A stretch of 64,000 nucleotides of DNA from an uncultured Lachnospiraceae bacterium (GCA_910588295.1 CAJUQO010000001.1:1-64000), one strand, 5' to 3'. Counted from the first letter of the stretch, positions 1-9,357 are shown. A program made the numbers and translations. The notes: a model not told the origin generated them from the letters alone.

Positions 1-324
1 CGCACCAAGCGGATTCAGGGAACCACAGATTTATTTGAGTGCAGCGTCAACATGGGGCATTTGTATTTAAAAAAGACAAAACAAAGAATCAGCACGTTCT
101 GTTTAAGCCAGGGATTCCATTATGCCAAGGGCAAATGGACGCAGGCGCACTTGAAGTGGCTGAAATCACTTGAACTGGGCGGATCGGACAGGGAAACGCT
201 GGACGAGTATCTGATTACCTATGGATATCAGACAAACCGGATTGAAGCCTTCGATTTGTACAAAAAACTTTGCGTTTTCGCGTTCCTAATAAGAGTCAAT
301 CATATTATCACGGAAAAACCTTAA
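1..324 (+). pseudogene. IS110-family transposase remnant
   Basis: The reading frame is open from the left edge of the window, so the 5' part lies outside. About 85 residues, up to around base 255, resemble the middle of IS110/IS1111-type transposases: a K-R-I helix, then G-K-W-T-Q-A-H-L-K-W-L, then T-L-D-E-Y and an I-E-A-F-D end. After base 255 the match stops and the frame runs through unrelated sequence to a stop at 324. The C-terminal serine domain expected in this family is missing, so this is a truncated, inactive copy. The ATG at 52 is internal to the homologous stretch and is not a real start. The family assignment is from residue pattern only. Confidence 0.6.
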
Positions 325-450
325 TCGTTTGAACGAAGTCTTAATAAATCTAAAACGCCGCGCGAAGAGCAAAGTCCCGCGCCAAACGGCAGCAGCCCTG
401 TTTTCCACAGACAAAAAGCATATTCTGTAAAAAACGCAACAATTTTTTGA

Positions 451-479
451 TAGAAACCTTTTTTCTTTTCCATTATAAT
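451..479 (+). promoter_or_regulatory. Putative SigA promoter of nagB
   Basis: A TAGAAA (451-456) and a TATAAT (474-479) are separated by 17 bases, 60 bases before the nagB start. The -10 is consensus and the -35 matches in four of six positions. Confidence 0.5.
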
Positions 480-539
480 TATAGGGACAAAAAACATCGG
501 CGCGCTGTGCGCCCGTAATGATATTTGGGGAGGATTGCC

Positions 540-1277
540 ATGAGAATATATCGCACAAAAAATTATGATGAGATGAGCCGGAAAGCTGCGGATCTGATCG
601 CCGCACAGGTAGTTATGAAGCCGGATTCCGTCCTGGGACTGGCTACAGGTTCCACCCCCCTTGGGGCTTACCGGCTGCTGATTGAACGTTATGAAAAGGG
701 AGAGCTGGATTTTTCGGAGATTTGTTCGGTAAATCTGGATGAATATGTGGGGCTTTCCGCCGATGACGAACAGAGCTACGCCTATTTTATGCACAGCAAT
801 TTCTTTGACCACATCAATATCCGGCCGGAGAATACCCATATCCCCAACGGCCTGGAAGAAGATACTGCACTGGAATGCCACCGGTATAATCGGGTCATCG
901 GAGCGCTGGGCGGTATCGACCTGCAGATCCTTGGAATTGGCAGCAACGGGCATATCGGATTCAATGAACCGGGCGATGCCTTTGTGCCGGATACCCACTG
1001 CGTGGAGCTGGCCGGGAGCACCATACAGGCCAACGCCCGCTTTTTCTCTTCCCCCGATGAAGTTCCCACGGCCGCCTATACCATGGGCATCCGATCCATC
1101 CTGCAGGCAAAAAGTATTGTGCTCATGGCATCAGGAAAAGCCAAGGCGGAAGCTCTGTACCGTGCGCTGCACGGCCCCGTCACTCCCGCCCTGCCCGCAT
1201 CCATTTTACAACTTCACAGCCATGTATTTGTTGTGGCAGATGAAGAGGCTATGTCAGAGAGGTTCAATCCTTTTTAA
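540..1277 (+). CDS. nagB: Glucosamine-6-phosphate deaminase
   Basis: This enzyme converts glucosamine 6-phosphate to fructose 6-phosphate and ammonia in the cytoplasm, feeding amino sugars into glycolysis. The 245-residue product carries the family landmarks: the phosphate-binding L-A-T-G-S-T-P (34-40), the N-L-D-E-Y motif (65-69, catalytic Asp67), and G-I-G-S-N-G-H-I-G-F-N-E-P (132-144) with the catalytic His. Length is normal. The start at 540 is chosen because GGGGAGG lies 6-7 bases upstream; an in-frame TTG at 525 overlaps that ribosome binding site and is rejected. It stands alone, with no nagA beside it. The glmS gene, which runs the reverse direction of metabolism, is at the far end of this window. 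Confidence 0.95.
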   Translation: MRIYRTKNYDEMSRKAADLIAAQVVMKPDSVLGLATGSTPLGAYRLLIERYEKGELDFSEICSVNLDEYVGLSADDEQSYAYFMHSNFFDHINIRPENTHIPNGLEEDTALECHRYNRVIGALGGIDLQILGIGSNGHIGFNEPGDAFVPDTHCVELAGSTIQANARFFSSPDEVPTAAYTMGIRSILQAKSIVLMASGKAKAEALYRALHGPVTPALPASILQLHSHVFVVADEEAMSERFNPF

Positions 1278-1288
1278 TCACACAAACA

Positions 1289-1352
1289 AAACCTCCGTTG
1301 CCTTTGATGCGGTCTGCCGGATCCGCACCAACGACAACGGAGATTCAAAAAT
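1289..1352. terminator. Convergent terminator hairpin between nagB and the kinase gene
   Basis: An inverted repeat pairs CTCCGTTG with CAACGGAG around a GC-rich loop. It lies between the ends of two convergent genes and could stop transcription from both sides. Confidence 0.5.
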
Positions 1353-1366
1353 ATATCCTATTTCCC

Positions 1367-3037
1367 TTACACATCAAAGCAGCTTCCGCCGATAAACTCC
1401 CGCAAAATAGAATTCTTCGCTACCGGTTCTCCGGGCATAGTCAGAAAATAGTCCAGGAATTTCAGCAGCCGTACCGCCTCGTCATATTCAGGATCATCCT
1501 TGGTGATCTGAAACAGCAGCGGCTGGGCATGGATTTTCAGCACAGCCAGTTCATAGAGAAGAGCCGAGTTGAACATGGCGTCCGCCTCCTCCTGATAGGG
1601 GAAGATATTCTGCTCCTCCCCCCGCCGCACGGAGGGCCAGCGGGCGATGGTATCCTTGGCCGTGTTCCCCCTGGTGCGGTTATCCCGCACAATCCGGCGG
1701 AGCAGCCTGCCGTCAGTGGTGGGAATCCGGTTGTGCTCGTCGATATTGAGCTGGGTCAGGGCGCTGACATAAATTTTATACTTATTTTCCCTGGGAAGCG
1801 CATAGCTGAACGCGTCGTTCAGACAATGGATGCCCTCGATCACCAGCACGTCCCCGGCACCCATCCGCAGCTTCTGTCCACGGTATTCCCGCTTTCCGGT
1901 GAGAAAATTGTAGTTGGGGAGCTCTACCTCCTCTCCCGCCAGAAGCCGGGTCATATCGCTGTTAAACTGTTCTGTATCCACAGCGCCCAGACACTCGAAA
2001 TCATAGTCCCCGTTCTCATCCCGGGGCGTATCACAACGGTTGCGGAAATAATTGTCCGCGGAAATCGCATGGGGATGAAGCCCGTGGGCAATAAGCTGCA
2101 CGGACAACCGCCGGGAAAAAGTCGTCTTCCCCGAGGACGAGGGACCTGCAATCATAACAAACTTGACCTGCTTCCGACCGGCAATAGTCTCGGCTATGCG
2201 GGAGATTTTTCCCTCCTGCAGGGCTTCCGACACCAGATACAGCTCCGTACCTCTGCCCTGACTGATCTGCTCATTGAGTTCGCCTACCGTGGACGCACCC
2301 ATCCGTTCCGCCCAGTCCTCGGCCTGCCTCTGCGTGGAGAATATTTTCGGCGAAGGTTCAAAAGGCTGCACCACATCCGGGTTCCCCTCCCTCGGCATCA
2401 TCAGCACCACACCGTCCTCATATGGAACCAGCTCAAACAGCTTCAGATACCCCGTGTGCCATACCATAAAGCCATAAAAGTAATCTTCAAATCCGTCCAG
2501 ACAATACAGATTTACCCTGGACACCCGACGGTAAGAAAACAGTTTTTCCTTATCATACATCCCGTACTGATGGAACAGCTCCACCGCGTCGGCAGTATTC
2601 TCGCTGCGCTTCATCACCGGAAGCTTCCGTTCCACAATCCGGAGCATCTCCTCCCGGATGGCATCCAAAAGCTCCCTGTCGATACGCACATCGCCCTGTA
2701 TCGTATAAAAAAAACCGTCCCCGATGGCAAAATGCAGGACAACCTTTTCGATCTTTTCCCGTCCCAGCACATGATGAACCGCCCGCAGAAAGAGCAGATT
2801 CATGCTCCGCTTATAAGTCTTGTGCCCAATCGAATCTTCCATAGATAAAAAAGACACCTCGCAGGGTTTCTTAATCCTCTTATGCAGTTCCCGAAGCTTC
2901 CCGTCCACCCTGGCCAGAAGAGCCGGATGCACATGGACAGTATCATAATATTTCTCTGCCAGCTCCCCCAGACGTGTCCCATAGGGTACCTCAACCGTCT
3001 TCTCCTCCATATGTACGGAAACCATATTCTGTTCCAT
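1367..3037 (-). CDS. Uridine kinase-like nucleoside kinase with N-terminal TGS/ThrRS-like region
   Basis: The C-terminal half is a uridine kinase/phosphoribulokinase-type P-loop kinase, with the Walker A motif G-P-S-S-S-G-K-T-T at residues 298-306 and a downstream D-N-Y-F substrate region. Residues 1-65 resemble a TGS domain, and residues 80-200 resemble the second additional domain of threonyl-tRNA synthetase. This is a known domain arrangement in clostridial and some other bacterial kinases of 540-560 residues, and 556 residues fits. The physiological substrate is not certain; uridine or cytidine is the usual annotation. GAGGAGG precedes the ATG at 3037. It lies 66 bases behind trmK and may be the last gene of that run. 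Confidence 0.85.
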   Translation of the reverse strand: MEQNMVSVHMEEKTVEVPYGTRLGELAEKYYDTVHVHPALLARVDGKLRELHKRIKKPCEVSFLSMEDSIGHKTYKRSMNLLFLRAVHHVLGREKIEKVVLHFAIGDGFFYTIQGDVRIDRELLDAIREEMLRIVERKLPVMKRSENTADAVELFHQYGMYDKEKLFSYRRVSRVNLYCLDGFEDYFYGFMVWHTGYLKLFELVPYEDGVVLMMPREGNPDVVQPFEPSPKIFSTQRQAEDWAERMGASTVGELNEQISQGRGTELYLVSEALQEGKISRIAETIAGRKQVKFVMIAGPSSSGKTTFSRRLSVQLIAHGLHPHAISADNYFRNRCDTPRDENGDYDFECLGAVDTEQFNSDMTRLLAGEEVELPNYNFLTGKREYRGQKLRMGAGDVLVIEGIHCLNDAFSYALPRENKYKIYVSALTQLNIDEHNRIPTTDGRLLRRIVRDNRTRGNTAKDTIARWPSVRRGEEQNIFPYQEEADAMFNSALLYELAVLKIHAQPLLFQITKDDPEYDEAVRLLKFLDYFLTMPGEPVAKNSILREFIGGSCFDV

Positions 3038-3103
3038 ATGCCAGTTCCTCCTCTCTGCGTTGCAGCCTTATGTCTTTCCATATATGCCAATACTCATCGC
3101 CGC

Positions 3104-3796
3104 CTATTTAAAGTATGCCAAAGCCTCCCGTATAAGCCCCAGCTTATCTTCAATCTCACGCAGTCTCCCGCGGGCTCCATCCGTATCCGTCTTCCAAAGC
3201 TTTCCGGCGATCGCCTCACAGATACGCTCCTCCTTCTCCAGGTACTGCTTAAGCACCGGATCTTTGCGCTCCAGCAGGATCCTCCCATACCGAAACCAGA
3301 TCTCCCGGTCATGCTCCACGGCGCCCTGCACGGCCCGGAACATCGGGTAATACTTCCCCTCCTCAAACACTATTTTCTCATCCATGATCTGCCAGCCAGC
3401 CCCCTGCAGAAAGCGGCGCACCTCATGAATGTCCGACTGGGGCTGCAGCACCAGCTCCCGGATCCCCGGCAGCAGAGCCTGTCCATCAGCGAGGATTTTC
3501 CTCATAAGCATGCCGCCCATACCGGCAATTACCAGAGAATCACACTCGCCAAAAAACAGTTTCTCCAGGCCGTCGCTGAGCCGTGTCTCAATCACATCTT
3601 CTCCATGATGGGCGCGGATATGCTCCTCTGCCCGGCTTAAAGGCCCTTTTCCCACATCCATGGCTATGGCTGAGGGAATCCGCCCCTGCTCCCACAGCCA
3701 GATCGGCACATAAGCGTGATCCGTCCCCACATCCGCCAGACGGCTGCCCGGTGTCACCAGAGACGCCACAGCCCGTAAACGTTCAGACAACTGCAT
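3104..3796 (-). CDS. trmK: tRNA (adenine(22)-N1)-methyltransferase
   Basis: A SAM-dependent methyltransferase that modifies A22 of tRNAs in Gram-positive bacteria. The glycine/aspartate-rich SAM site appears as L-A-D-V-G-T-D-H-A-Y (about 20-29), and the family motif V-I-A-G-M-G-G (about 89-95) follows. The 230-residue length is usual. The start is 10 bases after the rpoD stop, with GAGGCGG in front, so it is translated in the same operon. In Bacillus and many Clostridia trmK (yqfN) also follows sigA directly, and this conserved order supports the call. Confidence 0.92.
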   Translation of the reverse strand: MQLSERLRAVASLVTPGSRLADVGTDHAYVPIWLWEQGRIPSAIAMDVGKGPLSRAEEHIRAHHGEDVIETRLSDGLEKLFFGECDSLVIAGMGGMLMRKILADGQALLPGIRELVLQPQSDIHEVRRFLQGAGWQIMDEKIVFEEGKYYPMFRAVQGAVEHDREIWFRYGRILLERKDPVLKQYLEKEERICEAIAGKLWKTDTDGARGRLREIEDKLGLIREALAYFK

Positions 3797-3806
3797 AGGC
3801 CGCCTC

Positions 3807-5048
3807 TCAGTCCAAATAATCTTTCAGCTTACGGCTGCGGCTGGGATGGCGCAGCTTGCGCAGGGCTTTCGCCTCAATCTGGCGGATACGCTCCCGGGTC
3901 ACATTGAACTCCTTACCCACTTCCTCCAGGGTGCGGGCCCGTCCATCATCTAGGCCGAAACGCAGGCGCAGTACCTTCTGTTCCCTGTCCGTCAGGGTTC
4001 CCAGCACCTCCACCAGCTGCTCCTTGAGCAGCGTAAAGGCTGCCGCGTCCGCCGGAACGGGCACATTGTCATCCTGAATGAAATCGCCCAGATGGCTGTC
4101 CTCTTCCTCACCGATCGGGGTCTCCAGAGACACCGGCTCCTGGGATATTTTCAAAATCTCCCGAACACGCTCCACAGACATATTCATCTCTTCGGCAATC
4201 TCCTCCGGCGTGGGTTCCCGCCCCAGCTCCTGAAGCTGCTGCCTCGATACGCGGATCAGCTTGTTGATGGTTTCCACCATGTGCACCGGGATGCGGATCG
4301 TTCTGGCCTGGTCGGCGATAGCCCTAGTGATAGCCTGACGAATCCACCAGGTCGCGTAGGTAGAAAATTTAAACCCCTTACGAAAATCAAATTTTTCTAC
4401 TGCCTTTATAAGACCCAGGTTGCCTTCCTGGATCAGATCCAGAAAAAGCATACCCCTGCCCACATACCGTTTGGCAATGCTGACCACCAGACGGAGATTC
4501 GCCTCGGCCAGTCTTTTCTTCGCTTCCTCACCGACATATACCGTCATATGCAGACTTTTTAATTTTTGCTCTATCTGCGCCTTCTCTTCCGGATCCTCCA
4601 TGTCGGCCAGCTGCCCCTCCAGATCTTCCAGCTCCTTGGCGGCATCCGCTCCGGCTTCCATCTGTTTCGCCAGATGGATCTCTTCCTCCGCCGTCAGAAG
4701 GGGGACTTTGCCGATTTCTTTCAGATACATACGAACCGGATCCTCGATGCTGACGCCCTCCGGCACAGTCAGATCCAGATTTTCCACATCCAGTTCCTCT
4801 TCCTCCTCAATGGCGGCGTCTTCATCATTCAGAAGCAATGCCTCCGTCTCTTCCATGGCATTCATACGCAGGATATCGATACCGTTCTGTTCCAGATAAT
4901 CAAATACCTTCTCCATATCCTCCGGACTCAACGGGAAATCACGAAAATAATCGTTGATCTCCTGGTATTCCAGAATATTTTTTTTCTTTTTTCCCATTTC
5001 CAGAAGGCCTTTCAGTTTCTCCGAAAATTTTACCATATCGATTTCCAT
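3807..5048 (-). CDS. rpoD: RNA polymerase primary sigma factor SigA/RpoD
   Basis: This is the housekeeping sigma-70 factor. Region 1.2 (D-P-V-R-M-Y-L-K-E-I-G) is near residues 105-115. Region 2, with R-F-S/K-F-S-T-Y-A-T-W-W-I-R-Q-A, binds the -10 element and is nearly invariant. Region 4 ends in R-E-R-I-R-Q-I-E-A-K-A-L-R-K-L-R-H and binds the -35 element. Region 1.1 is short and acidic, as in Firmicutes. I place the start at 5048, where a GGAAGG is suitably spaced; an ATG at 5066 overlaps that site. It lies 38 bases behind dnaG, giving the conserved dnaG-rpoD (macromolecular synthesis) pair. Confidence 0.97.
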   Translation of the reverse strand: MEIDMVKFSEKLKGLLEMGKKKKNILEYQEINDYFRDFPLSPEDMEKVFDYLEQNGIDILRMNAMEETEALLLNDEDAAIEEEEELDVENLDLTVPEGVSIEDPVRMYLKEIGKVPLLTAEEEIHLAKQMEAGADAAKELEDLEGQLADMEDPEEKAQIEQKLKSLHMTVYVGEEAKKRLAEANLRLVVSIAKRYVGRGMLFLDLIQEGNLGLIKAVEKFDFRKGFKFSTYATWWIRQAITRAIADQARTIRIPVHMVETINKLIRVSRQQLQELGREPTPEEIAEEMNMSVERVREILKISQEPVSLETPIGEEEDSHLGDFIQDDNVPVPADAAAFTLLKEQLVEVLGTLTDREQKVLRLRFGLDDGRARTLEEVGKEFNVTRERIRQIEAKALRKLRHPSRSRKLKDYLD

Positions 5049-5086
5049 AGATTTCCATCCTTCCATACATTGTTTTTATTTTATCC

Positions 5087-6877
5087 TTAATTAATAGAAA
5101 TATGCAGTTCACCCGTCTGTACCCGGAACTCTTCCAGCTCCTTTTTCTCCCGCATCAGCGCCATGAAGCTCTCTGGGTCGGAGGGATCCCCCCTGGCCAT
5201 GCGTTTCTTTAAGCTGTCGGATTTCATCCGGAATATCACATCCTTCAAAGCCTGCTGCCGTTCCTCGTCGGAATCCAGCCGGATCCCGGCGTGCAATACC
5301 GCCGCCGCTTTTTTCTGCTCCTCCAGATCCTCAAAACGGCTGAGTATCCCGGCGGGATTCGGTTCCCCCCGGTCGTATTGTTCAAACAGCAGCTCAGCCA
5401 TCCGGTGATACATCGGGTCGGTAAAATCCTCCAGAGTTATGTACTGTTTTATCCCCTCGTAAATGGAGGGATAGGAGGCCAGCCATGTCAGCATCAGCCG
5501 CTGGGCCATATCCGCTCCCCCGGAGAGCTTTGCCGCCGCGGGCCTGGCTCCCGTCGTCACCGGCCTGGGCTTCGGTTCCACCCCTGCTCCCTGCAAAGCC
5601 AGACGGTTGACCAGCTTGCGGAGGATACCCGCCTCTATGCCATACCTCTCCGCAATAGCCTCCAGATAAGTGTTTCTTTCGATCTCGTCCTCCAGGCGGC
5701 AAAGCCGCCGAGCCGCTTCGTGGAAAAAATCCGTTTTTCCCTGGGGATCTCCCATGTCATAATCCGCCTGCAGCTTGTCTATCTCGTACAGGAATCCATT
5801 GATCCCCCGTTCCAGCCGTTCCTCAAAAGCTCTGGCCCCCTCCGCCTTGATAAATTCATCTGGATCCTTGTGTGGAGACAGATCGACGACCTTTGCCGAA
5901 AGCCCCGCCGCCCGCAGCAGAGGAATGGCCCGCAAAGCCGCTTTAACCCCGGCCCCGTCACTGTCATAGATCACTAGCGCCTCATTGGTGAAGCGTTTCA
6001 TCAGGCTGCACTGCTGGGAGGTAAGCGCCGTTCCCAGGGAAGCCACCGCATTGGTGAATCCCGCCTGGTGCATGGCGATCACATCCATATAGCCCTCGCA
6101 GATGATGAGATTTTTCTTTCTGGAACTGCGGGCGATATGCAATCCGTAAAGATTGCGGCTCTTGTCAAAGATCTTTGTTTCCGGCGAATTCAGATACTTG
6201 GGCTTCCCGTCCCCCATGACCCGTCCGCCAAAACCGATCACACGGCTATTGATATCCATAATCGGGTAAATGACCCGGTTCCAGAATTTGTCCGACATCC
6301 CGCGCCGCTCGTCCACGTTGAACAGACCGGACTGCTTTAACAGTTCATCGGAATAATGTTTCGATTTCAAATACTTATACAGGCCGCTGCCGTAACGGTC
6401 TGAATAGCCGAGGCCAAAACGTTTCATCGTCTCCTCCGAGATCTGCCGGTTTCTCAGATAATCGCCGGCCTGCCGGCCTTTGTCTGTCCTGAGCTGTATA
6501 TAATAAAATTTTGCCGCTTCCTTGTTGACGGCAAGCAGGGCGGAACGCAGATCCGCTTCCTGCCTGGCCTCCTTGGAATACTCCTGCTTTGGCAGCTCTA
6601 TGCCGGCCCTGGCCGCCAGCTTCTCCACCGCCTCCGGAAAAGTGGCATTCTCATATTCCATCAGAAAGGTGTAAACATTCCCGCCCACGCCGCAGCCAAA
6701 ACAGTAAAACATCTGTTTGGACGGAGTGACAGAAAAAGACGGTGATTTCTCATTGTGAAAAGGACACAGCCCAAAATAGGAGCTTCCCTTCCGCTGCAGC
6801 CGCACATATTCCGATACCACATCCACAATATCATTGCGATTTCTGACTTCCTCGATGATATCATCCGAATATCTCAT
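5087..6877 (-). CDS. dnaG: DNA primase
   Basis: DnaG makes RNA primers for lagging-strand replication. The N-terminal CHC2 zinc finger is visible as C-P-F-H (about 38-41) and C-F-G-C-G (about 59-63). The TOPRIM catalytic core shows L-I-I-C-E-G-Y-M-D-V (about 257-266) and the metal-binding Y-D-S-D-G-A-G (about 307-313). The C-terminal third should bind the DnaB helicase and is, as usual, weakly conserved. The 596-residue length is normal. AGGGGAG precedes the ATG. It lies 39 bases after dgt and 38 bases before rpoD, so the three genes are probably co-transcribed. Confidence 0.97.
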   Translation of the reverse strand: MRYSDDIIEEVRNRNDIVDVVSEYVRLQRKGSSYFGLCPFHNEKSPSFSVTPSKQMFYCFGCGVGGNVYTFLMEYENATFPEAVEKLAARAGIELPKQEYSKEARQEADLRSALLAVNKEAAKFYYIQLRTDKGRQAGDYLRNRQISEETMKRFGLGYSDRYGSGLYKYLKSKHYSDELLKQSGLFNVDERRGMSDKFWNRVIYPIMDINSRVIGFGGRVMGDGKPKYLNSPETKIFDKSRNLYGLHIARSSRKKNLIICEGYMDVIAMHQAGFTNAVASLGTALTSQQCSLMKRFTNEALVIYDSDGAGVKAALRAIPLLRAAGLSAKVVDLSPHKDPDEFIKAEGARAFEERLERGINGFLYEIDKLQADYDMGDPQGKTDFFHEAARRLCRLEDEIERNTYLEAIAERYGIEAGILRKLVNRLALQGAGVEPKPRPVTTGARPAAAKLSGGADMAQRLMLTWLASYPSIYEGIKQYITLEDFTDPMYHRMAELLFEQYDRGEPNPAGILSRFEDLEEQKKAAAVLHAGIRLDSDEERQQALKDVIFRMKSDSLKKRMARGDPSDPESFMALMREKKELEEFRVQTGELHISIN

Positions 6878-6916
6878 GTATATACTCCCCTGTGCGGGTA
6901 CATCCCCGCTGTAACG

Positions 6917-7924
6917 TCAGTTCACCTGCCAGCCTTTGAGCACGAATATATCCTTGTATTTATGTATAAAGTACTGATCCGTCATGCCGGAAATGTAATC
7001 GCAGGCCGCCTGTTCCACCGATTCGCCTCTGGCCATCATTTCCCGGCATTCATCCGACATTTCCTGTGGATTCTCACGGTAATAATCCAAAAGCGCTCCC
7101 AGCATACGGATAGCCTTACTCTCTTCCGCTTTGACAAGCGAGCTGGTATAAACGTTGTCAAACATCAGCCTGCGCAGACTCATCATGGCTTCATGGATCT
7201 CCCCTGACATCTCCACACAGTCTTTGCCCCGGCTGTTTGACACCACGTCATGAACCATCGTATCCAGCCGCTCCACATTGGTGCCGCCCAGCCTCATACG
7301 CAGGGTAATCGGAATATGATCCTCATTGATAACCCCGGCCCGCATGGCATCGTCCATATCATGATGGATATAAGCGATCTTGTCACTGAGGCGCACTACC
7401 TGTCCCTCCAGTGTAGAAGGTTTTCCCGCCGTCTGATGGTTGAGGATGCCGTCCCGCACCTCCTTCGTCAGATTGAGGCCCCGACCGTCCCGCTCCAGCA
7501 GCTCCACCACCCGCACACTCTGGACATTGTGCCGAAACCCCCGGGAACTATACTTATTCAGCGCCCTCTCCCCGGAGTGGCCGAAGGGCGTATGCCCCAG
7601 ATCATGCCCCAGGGCAATGGCTTCCGTCAGGTCTTCATTTAGATACAAGGCTTTTGCGATCGTGCGGGCGATCTGGGAAACCTCCAGAGTGTGCGTCAGT
7701 CTGGTCCGGTAGTGATCCCCCTGGGCCGCCAAAAACACCTGCGTTTTATTATTCAGTCTCCGGAAAGCTTTGGAATGCAGGATGCGGTCCCGGTCTCTCT
7801 GAAAAGCCGTGCGCAGCTCACAGGCCGGCTCCGGCCTGTCCCGCCCCGCCGAATCGATACTGCAAAATGCAAAAGGGCTCAAAGTCTCTTTCTCTCTGAT
7901 CTCCAACTGCTCCCGAATCGTCAT
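6917..7924 (-). CDS. dgt: Deoxyguanosinetriphosphate triphosphohydrolase-like protein
   Basis: An HD-superfamily phosphohydrolase that probably hydrolyses dNTPs, typically dGTP, to the nucleoside and triphosphate. The R-x5-H-S-K-A-F-R-R-L motif is in the N-terminal part, and the metal site shows R-L-T-H-T-L-E-V followed by G-H-D-L-G-H-T-P-F-G-H. I choose the start at 7924 because a perfect AGAAGGAGG is 5 bases upstream; the frame stays open to 8062 but without a usable ribosome binding site. The product is then 335 residues, normal for the short Firmicute form. It heads the dgt-dnaG-rpoD-trmK run, an order frequent in Clostridia. Confidence 0.92.
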   Translation of the reverse strand: MTIREQLEIREKETLSPFAFCSIDSAGRDRPEPACELRTAFQRDRDRILHSKAFRRLNNKTQVFLAAQGDHYRTRLTHTLEVSQIARTIAKALYLNEDLTEAIALGHDLGHTPFGHSGERALNKYSSRGFRHNVQSVRVVELLERDGRGLNLTKEVRDGILNHQTAGKPSTLEGQVVRLSDKIAYIHHDMDDAMRAGVINEDHIPITLRMRLGGTNVERLDTMVHDVVSNSRGKDCVEMSGEIHEAMMSLRRLMFDNVYTSSLVKAEESKAIRMLGALLDYYRENPQEMSDECREMMARGESVEQAACDYISGMTDQYFIHKYKDIFVLKGWQVN

Positions 7925-8117
7925 ATGTACCTCCTTCTGGAGATGAATGCCATGCAAATAGCCCAAATAACATATTTTCCTATATTCTTTATTTCGCACT
8001 AAATCGGCATTTCCTTTTTTTCTATCCTTTTTTTCACAAAAAAACAGACAACCGGCATACATTTTGCCTGCTGTCTGCTTTGCTTAAACAATACAAAAAA
8101 TCGTACCGCTTTTTTTC

Positions 8118-9101
8118 TCAGAACAATACCAGAGGATTATCCACGCCATATACGCAGTCACAAATACACCGCACCGTCTGTTCCGCCATGACCCACACCA
8201 CTTTTTCCGTATAAAACGCCGTGTGGGGTGAAAGGATCACATTGGGAAAAGAGCGGAGCAAGGCCATCTGAGGATTGGCCAGGCAATCGCCCATGCGGTT
8301 CAGGAAATACAGGCCGTTCTCATCCTCCAGAACATCCAAGGCCGCCGCACCCACCCGGCCATCTTCCAGTGCCGTAATCAGGGCCTTTGTATCAATCAAT
8401 ATCCCTCTCGCCGTATTGACGATCACGGCTCCCGGCCGCATGATTGAAAAAGCGTCTTTATCCAGCAGATGGAAATTTTCCTTCGTGGCCGGAGCGTGGA
8501 GAGTGATCACATCACATGTTCCAAGTAATGTCTCAAAATCCGTATAGGTGACAATCTCCGACAGTTCCTCATCGGGATAGGGATCGTATGCATAGAGCCT
8601 GCATCCAAACCCAGCCAGGTGGCAGATCACCGCCCGGCCGATCTGCCCCGTGCCGATTACCCCCACCGTACAATCACACAAATCCCGTCCCAGCTTACCC
8701 TGCAGAGAAAAATCCTGGAGGCGCGCCCGGTCGAGAATGTAAGTTATCTTTCTGAGGCTCATCAAAATCAGCATGATCGCATAATCCGCCACGGTCTCCG
8801 GCGGATAATTCACATGGGATACATGCATACCGATCTCCCTGGCATGATCCAGGTCTATGTGATCCGTGCCAACGGAACGGGTAGCGATATGACGGACTCC
8901 CGCTCCGTAAAAAGCATCCACGAGGGCGGCATCCATCCGATTGGTTATAATGGAGATGGCCGGATACCCCGCTGCCAGATGCACGTTTTCCATAGACGGA
9001 TACTCGGTCGTATAACCAAAGGTCAGCCCGTATCCCCTGGCCAGCTGTTCAAAATACGGAAGCTCGTCATACTCCCGTATGCCGTACACAAATAATTTCA
9101 T
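8118..9101 (-). CDS. D-2-hydroxyacid dehydrogenase, VanH/D-lactate dehydrogenase-like
   Basis: An NAD-dependent D-2-hydroxyacid dehydrogenase, probably reducing pyruvate or another 2-keto acid to the D-hydroxy acid. The nucleotide fold is G-V-I-G-T-G-Q-I-G (about 147-155). Catalytic residues are in N-T-A-R-G (Arg about 235) and S-P-H-T-A (His about 296). The segment with T-R-S-V-G-T-D-H-I-D, N-Y-P-P-E-T-V-A-D-Y and D-V-I-T-L-H closely resembles VanH. There is no VanA/B ligase or VanX nearby, so a glycopeptide resistance role is not supported and fermentative D-lactate formation is more likely. AAGGGG precedes the ATG. A long structured leader lies upstream. Confidence 0.85.
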   Translation of the reverse strand: MKLFVYGIREYDELPYFEQLARGYGLTFGYTTEYPSMENVHLAAGYPAISIITNRMDAALVDAFYGAGVRHIATRSVGTDHIDLDHAREIGMHVSHVNYPPETVADYAIMLILMSLRKITYILDRARLQDFSLQGKLGRDLCDCTVGVIGTGQIGRAVICHLAGFGCRLYAYDPYPDEELSEIVTYTDFETLLGTCDVITLHAPATKENFHLLDKDAFSIMRPGAVIVNTARGILIDTKALITALEDGRVGAAALDVLEDENGLYFLNRMGDCLANPQMALLRSFPNVILSPHTAFYTEKVVWVMAEQTVRCICDCVYGVDNPLVLF

Positions 9102-9193
9102 TTACATTTCCCCTTATCTGAAAAAAATTTATACCCACTCCACTATCATAAAACAGCAGCGATTTGATGTCCAGTGAATCTTGAAAAATGACC

Positions 9194-9357
9194 GCCCTGG
9201 GTTTCTTTTCTGGCTATAGTTCAGCCCAGGGCTTTGCATTTGATGCAAAGTCCGTAAGAATGCTGGTATTTTGTCAAGAGTGAATCCAGCCTTTCGCCGC
9301 AGGCGAACTTCCAATGGGCTGGATTCAGTAACAGTTCTGCCGGAGGATGAACTGTTA
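9194..9357 (-). promoter_or_regulatory. Structured leader with four consecutive hairpins
   Basis: Four perfect inverted repeats stand in a row between a possible promoter and the dehydrogenase start. They are TAACAGTTC/GAACTGTTA (9329-9337 with 9349-9357), TGAATCCAGCC/GGCTGGATTCA (9281-9291 with 9317-9327) enclosing a second stem TTCGCC/GGCGAA (9293-9298 with 9302-9307), CTTTGCAT/ATGCAAAG (9232-9239 with 9243-9250) and GCCCTGGG/CCCAGGGC (9194-9201 with 9225-9232). Together with flanks they fill most of the 367-base gene-free interval 9102-9468. I do not recognise it as a known riboswitch. It could be a cis-acting leader, a small RNA, or a compound intergenic repeat; stretches resemble the element near 62794. 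Confidence 0.5.

Noticed and set aside
1298..2848. Long plus-strand open frame of 516 codons
   Set aside because: It is antisense to the uridine kinase-like gene, whose P-loop and domain order are unmistakable.
8118..9101. Vancomycin-resistance vanH
   Set aside because: The protein is VanH-like, but no ligase, dipeptidase or VanRS genes adjoin; naming it a resistance gene is not justified.
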